64,000 bases of DNA, taken from assembly GCA_018267965.1 (NCBI GenBank), contig JAFDXK010000004.1, positions 45,195 to 109,194 on the forward strand, given 5' to 3'. Every line of letters begins with the position of its first letter. Within the stretch, counting starts at the first letter, position 1. A program made the position numbers and the translations under genes. This DNA comes from Bacteroidota bacterium (GTDB lineage Bacteria > Bacteroidota > Bacteroidia > Chitinophagales > Chitinophagaceae). The notes under the pieces are model-generated. The model worked only from the letters and a program-made list of their open reading frames with translations, was not told the origin of the DNA and made no database searches. Below, piece after piece: positions 1-8,351 of this stretch.

Positions 1-275
1 GTGTGCGAGAAGAAAAAATAGGTTTTATTCGGGATGATATACTCTTCTTTCACTTCTTTGATACCCAGCAACACATCGCAATTTGTAAGGTCTTCCATTA
101 CCTCAATACCGGCAGCCCGATATTCATCATCTGTATAACAACGGTTGGGCGATGGCTCTGCCACTACCTGCATGCCGGGGTATTTCTGCATCATTTCCAC
201 GCACTGTTCCGGGGTGAGAGCTACCCTGCTATCGGGCGGATATTTACGCTCGCGAATAAGTCCTATACGAATCAT
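1..275 (-). CDS. Saccharopine/alanine dehydrogenase N-terminal domain protein (partial)
   Basis: This is the first 91 codons of a minus-strand gene that runs off the left edge of the window. The translation opens MIRIGLIRERKYPPDSRVAL and continues with LTPEQC and a DVLLGIKEVKEEYI stretch. That pattern (IGLIRE, K.P.D.RV.LTP, GIKEV) is typical of the N-terminal domain shared by alanine dehydrogenase, NAD(P) transhydrogenase alpha subunit and lysine-forming saccharopine dehydrogenase. In Bacteroidota the closest-looking family is the saccharopine dehydrogenase-like one, but the NAD-binding domain that would decide lies outside the window. The start at 275 is supported by a minus-strand TATCTTTG element at 303-296, which would give a leader of about 14 nt. 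It is divergent from hscB with 38 bp between the start codons. Confidence 0.75.
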   Translation of the reverse strand, partial: MIRIGLIRERKYPPDSRVALTPEQCVEMMQKYPGMQVVAEPSPNRCYTDDEYRAAGIEVMEDLTNCDVLLGIKEVKEEYIIPNKTYFFFSH

Positions 276-295
276 CTTGACTACCTTTACAGTAT

Positions 296-303
296 CAAAG
301 ATA
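296..303 (-). promoter_or_regulatory. Bacteroidota -7 element for the leftmost gene
   Basis: On the minus strand this reads TATCTTTG, a full match to the TAnnTTTG element of Bacteroidota primary sigma promoters. It lies 21 bp upstream of the ATG at 275, inside the short divergent gap to hscB. A near-match TACCTTTA on the plus strand at 282-289 could serve hscB. Confidence 0.6.
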
Positions 304-313
304 ATACAGACCA

Positions 314-844
314 TTGATGAACTATTTTGAATTATATGAATTGCCCGTAAGCTTTGTGCCGGATGCCGATGCAGTGAAGAAGAAATATTATGAGCTAAGC
401 CGCAAATATCACCCAGACCGTTTTACCATGGCAAGTGATGCCGAACGTGCAGATGCGCTGCGCATGGCTGCCGTGAACAATGATGCCTATAAAGTGCTGA
501 ACAATGCCGATGCCGTTATGGCATATATATTAAAACTGAACGGTCTGCTTGAGGACGAAGAAAAATACAGTCTGCCGCCCGACTTTTTGATGGAGATGAT
601 GGAACTGAATGAAGTAGTGAGCGAAATGGAACTGGACCCAGATGATGAAACGGCTAAAAAAGAATGCCTGGCTATGATGGAAAGCGAGGTGAATGGCTGG
701 AATGAAGAGGTTAGGCCGTTGATAGAGAAATTTAATGCCGGGGATACATCTAAAGAACTTTTATTAGAAATAAAGGATTATTACTTCCGCAGAAAATACC
801 TTTTGCGTATTCAGCAAAGAATAAATACATTTGCAACCCATTAA
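314..844 (+). CDS. hscB: Fe-S cluster assembly J-domain co-chaperone HscB
   Basis: This 176-residue protein has the two-part layout of HscB, the co-chaperone that brings the scaffold IscU to the Hsp70 HscA during iron-sulfur cluster assembly. Residues 3-70 form a J domain beginning NYFELYELP, with the HPD tripeptide in SRKYHPDRF near residue 34, which stimulates the Hsp70 ATPase. The C-terminal half (about 85-170) is the helical domain that in this family binds the scaffold, with the characteristic PPDFLMEMMELNE segment. Length matches E. coli HscB (171 residues). No other isc genes are nearby. The start could be either of two adjacent ATG codons (314 or 317). tRNA-Leu follows 9 bp after the stop. 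Confidence 0.92.
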   Translation: MMNYFELYELPVSFVPDADAVKKKYYELSRKYHPDRFTMASDAERADALRMAAVNNDAYKVLNNADAVMAYILKLNGLLEDEEKYSLPPDFLMEMMELNEVVSEMELDPDDETAKKECLAMMESEVNGWNEEVRPLIEKFNAGDTSKELLLEIKDYYFRRKYLLRIQQRINTFATH

Positions 845-853
845 AGTACCGCC

Positions 854-937
854 GCCCAGATGGCGGAACTGGTAGACGCGCTAGACTCAAAATCTGGTAT
901 TCGCAAGGATGTGCAGGTTCGATTCCTGTTCTGGGCA
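854..937 (+). tRNA. tRNA-Leu (anticodon CAA)
   Basis: An 84-nt cloverleaf can be drawn by hand. The acceptor stem is GCCCAGA (854-860) with TCTGGGC (930-936) and discriminator A937. The D-arm contains GGTAGACGC. The anticodon stem is CTAGA/TCTGG around loop CTCAAAA, giving anticodon CAA (reads UUG, leucine). A long variable arm and a CAGG-TTCGATT-CCTG T-arm follow. The long variable arm fits the class II tRNA-Leu type. The 3' CCA is not encoded and must be added after transcription. A strong hairpin follows at 949. Confidence 0.96.
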
Positions 938-948
938 CTTTGATTATC

Positions 949-983
949 AAGGAGTTACACACAAGTGTAACTCCTTATTTTTT
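949..983 (+). terminator. Intrinsic terminator after tRNA-Leu
   Basis: A perfect 12-bp stem AAGGAGTTACAC / GTGTAACTCCTT (949-960 and 965-976) with a 4-nt loop is followed by ATTTTTTT. It ends the hscB/tRNA-Leu transcript. Confidence 0.9.
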
Positions 984-1251
984 GCCCAAAATTCATGTGC
1001 ACTAAACTTGAATGACAAATATATTTTTGAGATTTATCGTTAAGCATATCTATCAATTACGTCATTAGGATACATAGGCATTAGACATCTTCCCTTTTGT
1101 TGATTCTTATGAGTGAGTCAATACCTACATATTAAATAGCAATTTTTCGCGTATTATCTGTATATCATTCCCTGAAACGAAAGCTATTATCAGATGCCTT
1201 ATTTTCTATAGAGTGTCAGCAAGCCATGTTTTATCAAGTACCATCCAAGTG
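984..1251. other. AT-rich gap with no recognised feature
   Basis: Together with the terminator this forms a 314-bp gap between tRNA-Leu and the HlyD gene. I find no convincing open reading frame, no hairpin suited to ending the minus-strand export operon, and no repeat of the tRNA 3' end that would mark an integration site. Confidence 0.5.
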
Positions 1252-2586
1252 TTATTTATTTACTTTAGCTATAGTAGCAAAAAATCGTTGTAATACATTT
1301 CGGTCTTTGGTAATAATGCGTGCATTTGCTGTCATTTCAGGGTTAAAGATGATCTTCTTATTATAGTTTGTTACAAGGCTGTCTTTAAGAGACACATACA
1401 CCCTATAGGTTGCCTTGTCTTCTGCCACATCGGGTATGCTAGCCCATTTAACTACCACTCCTTCAAGAAATCCAAACTCATTGTATGGATAATTGTCCAC
1501 CAATAAGTGTACTTTTTGTCCTTTCTTCATTTTACCTATACCATCGGCAGGCACCATTACGATAGCTATGTATTTATATTCACTGGGCACGATAGCAAAC
1601 ATTTCATCACCCATTGATACCAGCTGATTTAACTGCCAGGGCTTCAGGTAATTCAACACCCCTTTGTATGGTGCTATTATCAGATACCGCTGTTGCCATA
1701 ACTGTATATAGTTATTGATATCACGCATTGACTCTCGTATACCTTCTATTGATTGTCTTTCCTTATCCTGGTGTTCATATTTCGTCTCTAAGATTTGCCT
1801 GCTATTCTCTTCAACACTAACTTTATTTTGCATAGCATTGGCCTTCAGCTGCTCTAATTGTAATTTCTTTTGTCTTAGCCTGGCTGCTTCGTCATAATAT
1901 TCCTGTTTTGATATAACCTTATCTTTGTATAGTTTTTCATTGGCATTAAATCTTTCTTCCGCTTGCTTTATTTCACCCTCCAGCATATCTTTCTCTCTCT
2001 GTGAAATAACACCTATCGTCCTGAGTTTACTTATCCGGCCTTCCAGATTTACAGTACGTTTATCATATAATTGTTCCTTCTGCAACAATATTCGCGCACT
2101 TATTTGTTGTAACAACTGATTATAATACCCCTGTACTTCTCCCAAAGACTTCAAAGGATTATATAGCATGGCACTCAATGCATCGTTATTGTTAGTATTT
2201 ACATAAAGGTTGATTTGATTAAGCGATTGTTGAAGTTCCCTTATATTTTCGTAGCCTGTAGGGTTTTCAATTTCTGCAATAACTGTATTCTTTTCTACTA
2301 ACTTACCATCAGCAACAAACATGTGTGCAATACGTCCGCCCGAAATACTTTTCAATTTAATAGGCAAAGGGTCTGAAGTAATTATAGCTTTGCCCTCAAG
2401 CGTATCGGGGTATTTTATAAATATACCCAGCAGCAACATTAGTATTACCAATAAAGCTACTGACCATGCACCAAAACGCAGCAAACGGCTTGGGGTGCGT
2501 TCCAGAAGTTCATTCGCCTCGGGGCTTCGCAATACATCCTTTTGCCTTGATATAATTTCTCCGTAGCTTATTTCAGCATCTTTCAT
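1252..2586 (-). CDS. HlyD-family membrane fusion (adaptor) protein of a C39 ABC exporter
   Basis: A 444-residue periplasmic adaptor that would link the neighbouring inner-membrane ABC exporter to an outer-membrane channel. It has a short cytoplasmic N-terminus, one membrane helix at about 38-57 (WSVALLVILMLLLGIFI), a split lipoyl/barrel-sandwich domain (first half near 60-110 with SISGGRIAHMFVADG, second half near 310-340 with IIAPYKGVLN), and between them a long coiled coil (about 115-300). The C-terminal beta domain includes GQKVHLLVDNYPYNEFG, typical of Bacteroidota HlyD proteins paired with peptidase-containing transporters. It lies 21 bp downstream of the ABC gene, in the same direction, so the two are probably cotranscribed. 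No TolC gene is in this cassette; a channel elsewhere must be used. Confidence 0.9.
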   Translation of the reverse strand: MKDAEISYGEIISRQKDVLRSPEANELLERTPSRLLRFGAWSVALLVILMLLLGIFIKYPDTLEGKAIITSDPLPIKLKSISGGRIAHMFVADGKLVEKNTVIAEIENPTGYENIRELQQSLNQINLYVNTNNNDALSAMLYNPLKSLGEVQGYYNQLLQQISARILLQKEQLYDKRTVNLEGRISKLRTIGVISQREKDMLEGEIKQAEERFNANEKLYKDKVISKQEYYDEAARLRQKKLQLEQLKANAMQNKVSVEENSRQILETKYEHQDKERQSIEGIRESMRDINNYIQLWQQRYLIIAPYKGVLNYLKPWQLNQLVSMGDEMFAIVPSEYKYIAIVMVPADGIGKMKKGQKVHLLVDNYPYNEFGFLEGVVVKWASIPDVAEDKATYRVYVSLKDSLVTNYNKKIIFNPEMTANARIITKDRNVLQRFFATIAKVNK

Positions 2587-2607
2587 CTTTCTATTTTATA
2601 GCTATGG

Positions 2608-4830
2608 TTATTCAGGTATTTCCAATTGGTTTTTTACCAGTTCATAATAAAAACCTCTCTTCGCCAACAGCTCTTCATGTGTTCCTTCTTCTTTTATGCT
2701 ACCTTGATCTAATACTACAATATTATCAGCATCTCTAACCGTGCTTAGCCTGTGTGCCATTATCACAACCGTTTTACCCACGTAGAACTCTTTAAGATGT
2801 TCCATTATTTCTTTTTCATTTTTCGCGTCTAATGCGCTGGTAGCTTCGTCAAAAAATATTACGTCCGGGTTTTTATATACTGCCCTGGCAATTTGCAAAC
2901 GTTGCTTTTGTCCACCACTAACACCAGTTCCTTCCTGTCCTATTTTAGTATTGTATTCAAGCGGCAGACTATCGATAAAAGTCTGAATATTGGCAACCTG
3001 TGCAGCATGCTTCAACCTGTCCATATCCGGGGTTTCTTCACCCACGGCAATATTACCCGCTATGGTATCACTAAACAAGAATCCATCCTGCAGTACTACC
3101 CCGCATAGATCACGCCATTGGTATATATCCGTTTGATTGATGTCTGTTTTGTCCATTAATATTTCTCCCGTGGCAGGTTCATAAAAACGCATGAGCAGTT
3201 TGAGCAATGTAGACTTACCGCTACCACTGGGGCCAACAATAGCTGTCACCTTGCCGGCAGGTATTACTAAGTTGATATCTTTCAAAACATCTTTTGACAG
3301 GCCATCGTACCTGAACGATACATTTTTCAGGTAAAAGCTATTATCAGCGGGGATGGGCAAAAATGATTTGTGTTCAAGGATATTACCATCTTTGGTATGC
3401 AATACATTCTCGTCTTCTTTTTCGTATATCTCAGTAATCCTGTCCAGGCTTATTTTAGCATCTTGTACTCCTTTTACAATCCCTATCATTTGCGCTACGG
3501 GGCCGTTCATCTGACCTATAATGAACATTACAGACATCATCATACCCAGCGTCATCTCTCCTTCCATTACCAGCTTGGCAGCAATAACGGCGGTAAGCAG
3601 ATTTTTAACTTCATTAATAATTCGTGAGCCAACATTTTGTTGCTGTTCCAGATTAAGCGACTTGATGCTGATATGATAAAGTTTCACCTGTATACGCTCC
3701 CATGCCCATCTTTTCTGTTGTTCTGCATTGTGCATTTTTATTTCCTGCATGCCATATATCAGCTCCATAATCTTGCTGTTATTATCGCCTGCCTCCTGAA
3801 ATCGCTTATAATCGAGCTTCTCCCTTCTCTTCAGAAAAAAAAGTATCCAGCCCACATAAAGCACACTGCCAATAAGAAATAGTGTGAACAGTGTAATATT
3901 ATAGTATGCTAATATGAAGCTACAGGTAACCAAAGTAAAAATGGCAGACAAGCCGCTAAGCAATGTTTCTGTAAGAAACCTTTCGATTCTCGACTGGTCT
4001 TGTATCCGTTGCATCAGATCGCCTGTTAACCGGGTGTCAAAATACCGGATAGGCAGTTTCATGAGTTTGATGAAGAAATCAGAAACCAATGTGATATTCA
4101 TACGGCTGCTGATATACAACATCATCCAGCCTCGCATAAGCTCCAATACCATTTGCCCGAGCGTAAGCATTAACTGTGCCCCCAAAACAAGCCATATATA
4201 GTTGAAATCTTTTTTGTTGATGCCTGTATCAACTATGCTCTGTGTTAAGAAAGGAATTGTTGTTTGCATTAATGTCCCCGCAACAAGTACCAGGAGCACC
4301 TGCATCATTAACTTTTGATGGGGTTTAGCATAATGCAAAAGAAAATCGCTCCGCTTAGGCTTCTCTTGTTTTATACCGGGAATTTCTTTTTTATTAAAAT
4401 CAGGGGAAGGCTCTAACAACAGGCAAATACCTTCTTCAGTTTTTGGAGTAGCGTTTTTGCTAATCCAAAATTTTATAAATTCTTCGTGAGTATAGGTTAA
4501 TAAACTGTTTGCCGGGTCAGAAACATATACCCGTTTGTCGTCAATCTTATATACAACTATATAATGGTGTTGCTTCCATAAAGCAATCAGGGGTAATGTC
4601 GCCTTTTCTTTAAGGGTTTCAAAATTTATTCTCACCCCCATGGTATGAAACCCAATATCTTCAGCAGCTTTGGATATACCGAGCAGGCTGGCACCTTGCC
4701 TGCCCGTAAAGCTTCGTTCTCTTAAAAAAGAAACAGGGAATTCGCGTCCGTAATATTTTGAGATAATACGAAGGCACGTAGCCCCGCAATCCATCAGATT
4801 GGGTTGTATATAATGGGGGAAATTTGCCAA
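2608..4830 (-). CDS. Peptidase C39-containing ABC exporter (PCAT, bacteriocin-type)
   Basis: A 740-residue exporter that should cleave double-glycine leader peptides and transport the mature cargo. Residues 1-140 are a C39 cysteine peptidase: Gln9 and Cys15 in QPNLMDCGATC, His89 in KQHHYIVV, and Asp105 in VSDPA form the expected active site. A six-helix ABC transmembrane domain covers about 165-450. The nucleotide-binding domain carries Walker A GPSGSGKST (~533-541), signature GVSGGQKQR (~633), Walker B DVIFFDEATSALD (~655) and the H-loop MAHRLST. All catalytic residues are present, so the protein looks functional. Its likely substrate is the double-glycine protein encoded 81 bp upstream. The adaptor follows immediately downstream. 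No lanthipeptide, thiopeptide or radical SAM maturation enzyme is in the cassette. Confidence 0.95.
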   Translation of the reverse strand: MANFPHYIQPNLMDCGATCLRIISKYYGREFPVSFLRERSFTGRQGASLLGISKAAEDIGFHTMGVRINFETLKEKATLPLIALWKQHHYIVVYKIDDKRVYVSDPANSLLTYTHEEFIKFWISKNATPKTEEGICLLLEPSPDFNKKEIPGIKQEKPKRSDFLLHYAKPHQKLMMQVLLVLVAGTLMQTTIPFLTQSIVDTGINKKDFNYIWLVLGAQLMLTLGQMVLELMRGWMMLYISSRMNITLVSDFFIKLMKLPIRYFDTRLTGDLMQRIQDQSRIERFLTETLLSGLSAIFTLVTCSFILAYYNITLFTLFLIGSVLYVGWILFFLKRREKLDYKRFQEAGDNNSKIMELIYGMQEIKMHNAEQQKRWAWERIQVKLYHISIKSLNLEQQQNVGSRIINEVKNLLTAVIAAKLVMEGEMTLGMMMSVMFIIGQMNGPVAQMIGIVKGVQDAKISLDRITEIYEKEDENVLHTKDGNILEHKSFLPIPADNSFYLKNVSFRYDGLSKDVLKDINLVIPAGKVTAIVGPSGSGKSTLLKLLMRFYEPATGEILMDKTDINQTDIYQWRDLCGVVLQDGFLFSDTIAGNIAVGEETPDMDRLKHAAQVANIQTFIDSLPLEYNTKIGQEGTGVSGGQKQRLQIARAVYKNPDVIFFDEATSALDAKNEKEIMEHLKEFYVGKTVVIMAHRLSTVRDADNIVVLDQGSIKEEGTHEELLAKRGFYYELVKNQLEIPE

Positions 4831-4911
4831 CGGGGGGTTATCTCTGAAAGATGATGAATAATTTGTTTAAACTATCCGGGAATTGAATTCCAATCAATAG
4901 ATGAGAACATA

Positions 4912-5418
4912 TCAGCTTAAATGTGCTGACTTCAACTCTTCTATTGACTTCTTGTAAAATTCTCTAACCTCCTCATTCTTGCCGCTTTTCATCATTTGCA
5001 AACAAGGCTCAAGAACATTTTTCCAAAATTCAGCATAAATTTCTTTAGCGTTAGGTTTTGAATTGATACTATCTACTATAGCAGGAGCTATGTTGTAATA
5101 TTCCGAAATCAAATCCCCACCATCAGGTTGATGTAACAAATACGTATCGCGGTATTTTCTGAATGTTTGCAATTCATCACAATCATCATCTTTATCATGA
5201 AGATTACGCATTGTTGCAGTAGTTACAATACAACGACTATCAACTGGCGTTATAATGGGCTTACCAGTATAGCTATCATGACATGGATACGAATCTGGCG
5301 TAGGTGGTGTATCACCATCACAAATAATATAACCACCATTAACTTTTGCCAGCTGTTCTTCACTCATTTTTTGCATTTCTGCTTCTGGATTATTCACTTT
5401 TTCGTTAGCGTTACTCAT
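4912..5418 (-). CDS. Double-glycine leader protein with CFI-box-like domain, predicted cargo of the C39 exporter
   Basis: This 168-residue protein begins with a typical bacteriocin-type leader: residues 19-29 read SEEQLAKVNGG, matching the LSxEELxxVxGG pattern that C39 peptidases cut after the second glycine (Gly29). The cargo that follows is about 139 residues, far larger than a usual bacteriocin. Its middle resembles the CFI-box-CTERM domain, a family of unknown function whose hallmark is a CFIATAAYG-like block followed by a FRDxxL...YY..SP..A pattern. Here Cys63 starts CIVTTA, then FRKYRDTYLL (~86-95) and ISEYYNIAPAIVDSI (~104-118). The 29-60 linker has two cysteines (33, 46); Cys80 and Cys139 could pair with others. 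It is the first gene of the exporter operon. The leader call is strong; the CFI-box call is by motif only. Confidence 0.8.
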   Translation of the reverse strand: MSNANEKVNNPEAEMQKMSEEQLAKVNGGYIICDGDTPPTPDSYPCHDSYTGKPIITPVDSRCIVTTATMRNLHDKDDDCDELQTFRKYRDTYLLHQPDGGDLISEYYNIAPAIVDSINSKPNAKEIYAEFWKNVLEPCLQMMKSGKNEEVREFYKKSIEELKSAHLS

Positions 5419-5822
5419 AAAACTTGTTTTTAAGGTTATTAATAATATCCATCCACCAAGTTGGTGTTAAAACAAACTTCTGCTTTATATACATTAAATG
5501 GTAGCGGAATGTAGGGAACGGCTGATTTGGGTAGGAAACGGTAGTATTACAGAAGAAATGGCGATGCAAGGATACCATATCCCATGAATCTTAAGGGGCA
5601 AATTGACACCATAAAGCGTGATTAATCCCATTTTTGCGCCTGTGAGAGGAACGGGGTGCGAGTTGAATTCTTATTCCTGACACAAAAAAGCCCCTCATTG
5701 CTGAGAAGTTTCCACCATTTTCAGTGACAATACAAACCAATATTTAGACACAGTAACTATACAATTAAAGATCAACTTTCTTTATTAAGTTTACTCATCA
5801 AAAAGGAATACCTTTTAGGTTC
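5419..5822. other. 404-bp divergent intergenic region with a small operator-like palindrome
   Basis: The region separates the minus-strand export operon from the START-domain gene. At 5454-5466 there is an inverted repeat CACCAA-G-TTGGTG, about 40 bp upstream of the export operon, which could be a regulator site. A weak imperfect hairpin sits at 5688-5711. A near-match to the -7 element, TACCTTTT, lies just before the START gene (about 5809-5816). No convincing gene is visible. Confidence 0.4.
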
Positions 5823-6434
5823 ATGAAACAATCTGCTGTACTGCTGTTTTTAATACTTACTTCTCTGATAGCAGAAGCCGAAAACAAATGGGAACTACGA
5901 AAAAACAGCGAGGGTATTAAAATATATACGCGCAGCGTAGAAGGTTCTGGCATAAAAGAGTTAAAGGCCGAGTTTGAAGCAACAGGCAACATCAGGCAGC
6001 TTGCAAAGATATTATTGGATATACCGGGACAGAAAGACTGGGTGTACAGCACCAAAGCATCCACCGTGGTGAAAGTAATAGCCGAAAATGAACTGATCTA
6101 TTATTCCGAGAAATCGATGCCGTGGCCTGTAAGTAATCGTGACGTGGTGACACGTGTCAAGGTTTTGCAAGATACAGCCAAAGGCACTTTAACACTAACT
6201 GCATTCTCTGAAAATAATATCATTCCTGTAAAGAAAAATATAGTCCGGGTGCCATCTTCGCAAGTCACATGGAAAGTCTCTACTACCGGAAGCAACAGGC
6301 TAAAAATAGAATACTATGCAAAAGCCGACCCCGGCGGCACATTACCAGCATGGGTTACTAATATGTTCCTGACAAAAGGGCCCTACGAAACTTTTGTGAA
6401 ATTAAGGGCTATACTCCAAAATGCTTCGCACTAA
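5823..6434 (+). CDS. Secreted START-domain (lipid-binding) protein
   Basis: A 203-residue protein with a cleavable signal peptide (1-19, MKQSAVLLFLILTSLIAEA) followed by a START/StAR-related lipid-transfer fold. The visible family features are KIYTRSVEGS (~34), DWVYSTKASTVV (~72), the MPWPVSNRDVVTRV block (~98) and a C-terminal helix with GPYETFVKLRAIL. The PWP..NRD motif is a hallmark of this group. Such proteins bind a hydrophobic ligand in a helix-grip pocket; the ligand here is unknown. With a signal peptide it should be periplasmic. It is a single gene ending at a bidirectional terminator. Confidence 0.88.
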   Translation: MKQSAVLLFLILTSLIAEAENKWELRKNSEGIKIYTRSVEGSGIKELKAEFEATGNIRQLAKILLDIPGQKDWVYSTKASTVVKVIAENELIYYSEKSMPWPVSNRDVVTRVKVLQDTAKGTLTLTAFSENNIIPVKKNIVRVPSSQVTWKVSTTGSNRLKIEYYAKADPGGTLPAWVTNMFLTKGPYETFVKLRAILQNASH

Positions 6435-6463
6435 TAAATTCGTATGAAGAACGCCTCAATAAC

Positions 6464-6495
6464 AGAAAGCCCCTCATAACTGAGAGGCTTTTTCT
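6464..6495. terminator. Bidirectional terminator between convergent genes
   Basis: An 11-bp stem with one mismatch, AAAGCCCCTCA / TGAGAGGCTTT around TAAC (6466-6491), has A-runs on the left and T-runs on the right. It can end both the START gene and the lipoprotein gene at 6515. Confidence 0.85.
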
Positions 6496-6514
6496 AAAAT
6501 ATGTAAGTATTTCT

Positions 6515-7012
6515 TTATTGTGGTACAGCTACAAAATTACCGTCGGTAACCTGATAGGCTGTGCCTGCCGCATCTTTAGCAGTAACAGTAAATGTACCTG
6601 TAATCTTAGTGCCGTCAATTTTGGTTATCTCTACTGTACCTGATTCTCCCTGTATATTTTTTTCAACTGAACCTGCCTTCTTGTAATACTGAAATCCTGC
6701 CTGTCCGCTCTTAGGATTAGCAACAACCGTATACTTGCCTACTGCCGTAGCATAAATATCCATCTCGATATTGTTGTAATTAGTGCCCGAGCTTTCCTCC
6801 CAATATATACGGTAACGGTCAGTCAACACTTTCCATGAGGCGTTATGCGATTCAGATGTACCATCAAGGCTGAAGCATAAGTTCATCCCGTTACAAGCTG
6901 TGGTAGGTGTAGTTGGCGTTGTGCTGGTTGTTGTATTCGATTTTTTACAAGCTACCATCGAAAATACTGCAACTACAAGTATTGATGTCAATAAAGAAGT
7001 AATGATTCTCAT
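6515..7012 (-). CDS. Small lipoprotein of unknown function
   Basis: A 165-residue lipoprotein with a signal peptide ending in a lipobox, SMVAC, lipidated on Cys22. A Thr/Pro/Ser-rich linker (26-40, repeated TTPTTPTT) leads into a beta-rich domain of about 120 residues. The pattern GTFTVTAKDAAGTAYQVTDG near the C-terminus resembles small Bacteroidota lipoproteins with an all-beta fold (DUF6252-like), but I cannot confirm the family. The lysines after the cysteine (CKKS) do not obviously fit the outer-surface export signal. It appears to be a single-gene unit. Confidence 0.8.
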   Translation of the reverse strand: MRIITSLLTSILVVAVFSMVACKKSNTTTSTTPTTPTTACNGMNLCFSLDGTSESHNASWKVLTDRYRIYWEESSGTNYNNIEMDIYATAVGKYTVVANPKSGQAGFQYYKKAGSVEKNIQGESGTVEITKIDGTKITGTFTVTAKDAAGTAYQVTDGNFVAVPQ

Positions 7013-7078
7013 AAAGGTATTTTTCGTAAAACTACCTTGAATGCATGAAGGTCATCATACCCAAAAAATGGTAATTCT

Positions 7079-7102
7079 GTATACGTGCTACTGGGTATAC
7101 GT
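7079..7102. repeat. Direct repeat GTATACGT, 16-bp period
   Basis: The octamer GTATACGT occurs at 7079-7086 and again at 7095-7102, centred upstream of the lipoprotein gene at 7012. An outer ATACCC/GGGTAT pair flanks part of it. The spacing would suit a regulator binding site for that gene; this is inference. Confidence 0.35.
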
Positions 7103-7154
7103 TGGTTCTTATATACTTGTACCGGTGATGGAATGTAGACATAGGACACGGCAA

Positions 7155-8336
7155 CTATAACTGTCCCCCCCTCTCCTTCTCTCTCGTTCCTCCGTATAGT
7201 TCATACTCCAGCAGGCGGCAATCAATAGTGCTGGTATAAAACTCTATCCTGCGTTTGGTTTTGAGGCCTATTTTCTTTGCAAGGTCGAGGTTGCCTGTAA
7301 ATACATAGCCATAATAACCTTTGCATTTCTGCTTCATGAAATCGCCTATGCGTTTATAGGTTTGTTCCAATTCTGTTTCTTCGCCTAAACGTTCGCCATA
7401 TTCTGGGTTTACAAACATAACGCCTGCCCCACCTTGCGGTACTGGTGTATCAGCAAAATCGCATTTAGAGAACTGTATCATTTTAGCAACGCCTGCAGCT
7501 ATAGCATTCTTTCTTGCATTCTCTATTGCCATATCACTGTAATCAGTTGCTATAATTTTAAGATTGGGCACATCAATAATTTGTTTATCGAGTATATCCA
7601 TTTCATGCAAATACACCTCTTCATCATAACCCTGCAAATGCATAAAAGCATAGTTTGTCCTGAACAAACCAGGTGCTGTGTTGGTAGCTATCAGCGCTGC
7701 TTCAATGGCTACTGTGCCCGAGCCGCACATAGGGTTGATGAAAGGAGATTTTTTATCCCATCGAGTAGCCATGATGGTGGATGAGGCTAATGCTTCTAAC
7801 ATTGGCGCCCTACCCGGTATCTTGCGGTAGCCGTGCCTTGCCAGCGAATCTCCGGATGTATCAATAAACACTTCAGCTACATCATGTTTCCAAAATAGAT
7901 GCACTACAACACCAATTAGCTCTGCCCCTGTTGAAGGACGTTTGCCTGTCTTATCTCTCATTCTATCAACAATAGCATCCTTCACACGTAGGTTGGCAAA
8001 CATATTATTGTTGATGGTATCATTCTGCACATTGCTGGTCACCGAAAAATAACCACTGTGAGGAATCAATTGCTCCCAGGGATATGTAAAGAGATTACTA
8101 TAAATCGCATCAGCATCGGGAGCATCAAATTGTTTCAGGCTGTATAATACCTGGCTGGCACAACGCAGGTTGAGGTTGAGTTTGATACAATCGTTGAGCG
8201 TACCTAGCAAGCGCACACCTGTAATAAATGTTTCTTCTATCTCAAATCCTAGTGCTATTACTTCCTGCTCCACGTATGGTGCCAGGCGTTTGTTGCATGT
8301 AATGGTTATGTGTCCGCGCGTAGTATATAACAACAT
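7155..8336 (-). CDS. rlmL: THUMP-domain RNA guanine-N2 methyltransferase, RlmL family
   Basis: A 393-residue protein with an N-terminal ferredoxin-like/THUMP RNA-binding module (about 10-160) and a C-terminal Rossmann methyltransferase. SAM-binding motif I is FINPMCGSGTVAIEAA (199-214) and catalytic motif IV is NPEYGER (310-316), the Bacteroidota form of the NPPYGER motif of N2-guanine methyltransferases. The family methylates 23S rRNA (m2G2445 in E. coli), using only the N-terminal half of the two-domain RlmKL protein. The length fits the single-domain RlmL/YpsC type. The gene is followed after 15 bp on the genome by the dbpA-like helicase on the same strand (upstream in transcription); both act on 23S rRNA, so an operon makes sense. 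Confidence 0.88.
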   Translation of the reverse strand: MLLYTTRGHITITCNKRLAPYVEQEVIALGFEIEETFITGVRLLGTLNDCIKLNLNLRCASQVLYSLKQFDAPDADAIYSNLFTYPWEQLIPHSGYFSVTSNVQNDTINNNMFANLRVKDAIVDRMRDKTGKRPSTGAELIGVVVHLFWKHDVAEVFIDTSGDSLARHGYRKIPGRAPMLEALASSTIMATRWDKKSPFINPMCGSGTVAIEAALIATNTAPGLFRTNYAFMHLQGYDEEVYLHEMDILDKQIIDVPNLKIIATDYSDMAIENARKNAIAAGVAKMIQFSKCDFADTPVPQGGAGVMFVNPEYGERLGEETELEQTYKRIGDFMKQKCKGYYGYVFTGNLDLAKKIGLKTKRRIEFYTSTIDCRLLEYELYGGTREKERGGQL

Positions 8337-8351
8337 ATTGTTTTCCGCAGT

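Noticed and set aside
750..962. 70-residue minus-strand frame across the end of hscB and tRNA-Leu
   Set aside because: It is antisense to a clear tRNA and a J-domain gene; such frames over tRNAs are a frequent false call.
5498..5590. 30-codon frame in the gap before the START gene
   Set aside because: No family, promoter or terminator support; the length is expected by chance.
5686..5711. Hairpin resembling the terminator at 6466
   Set aside because: Only a 4-bp core pairs and there is no gene in the right place; probably chance or a decayed copy.
854..6434. tRNA-Leu as an integration site for the export cassette
   Set aside because: I searched by eye for a repeat of the tRNA 3' end downstream and found none; there is no integrase, and base composition does not change clearly.
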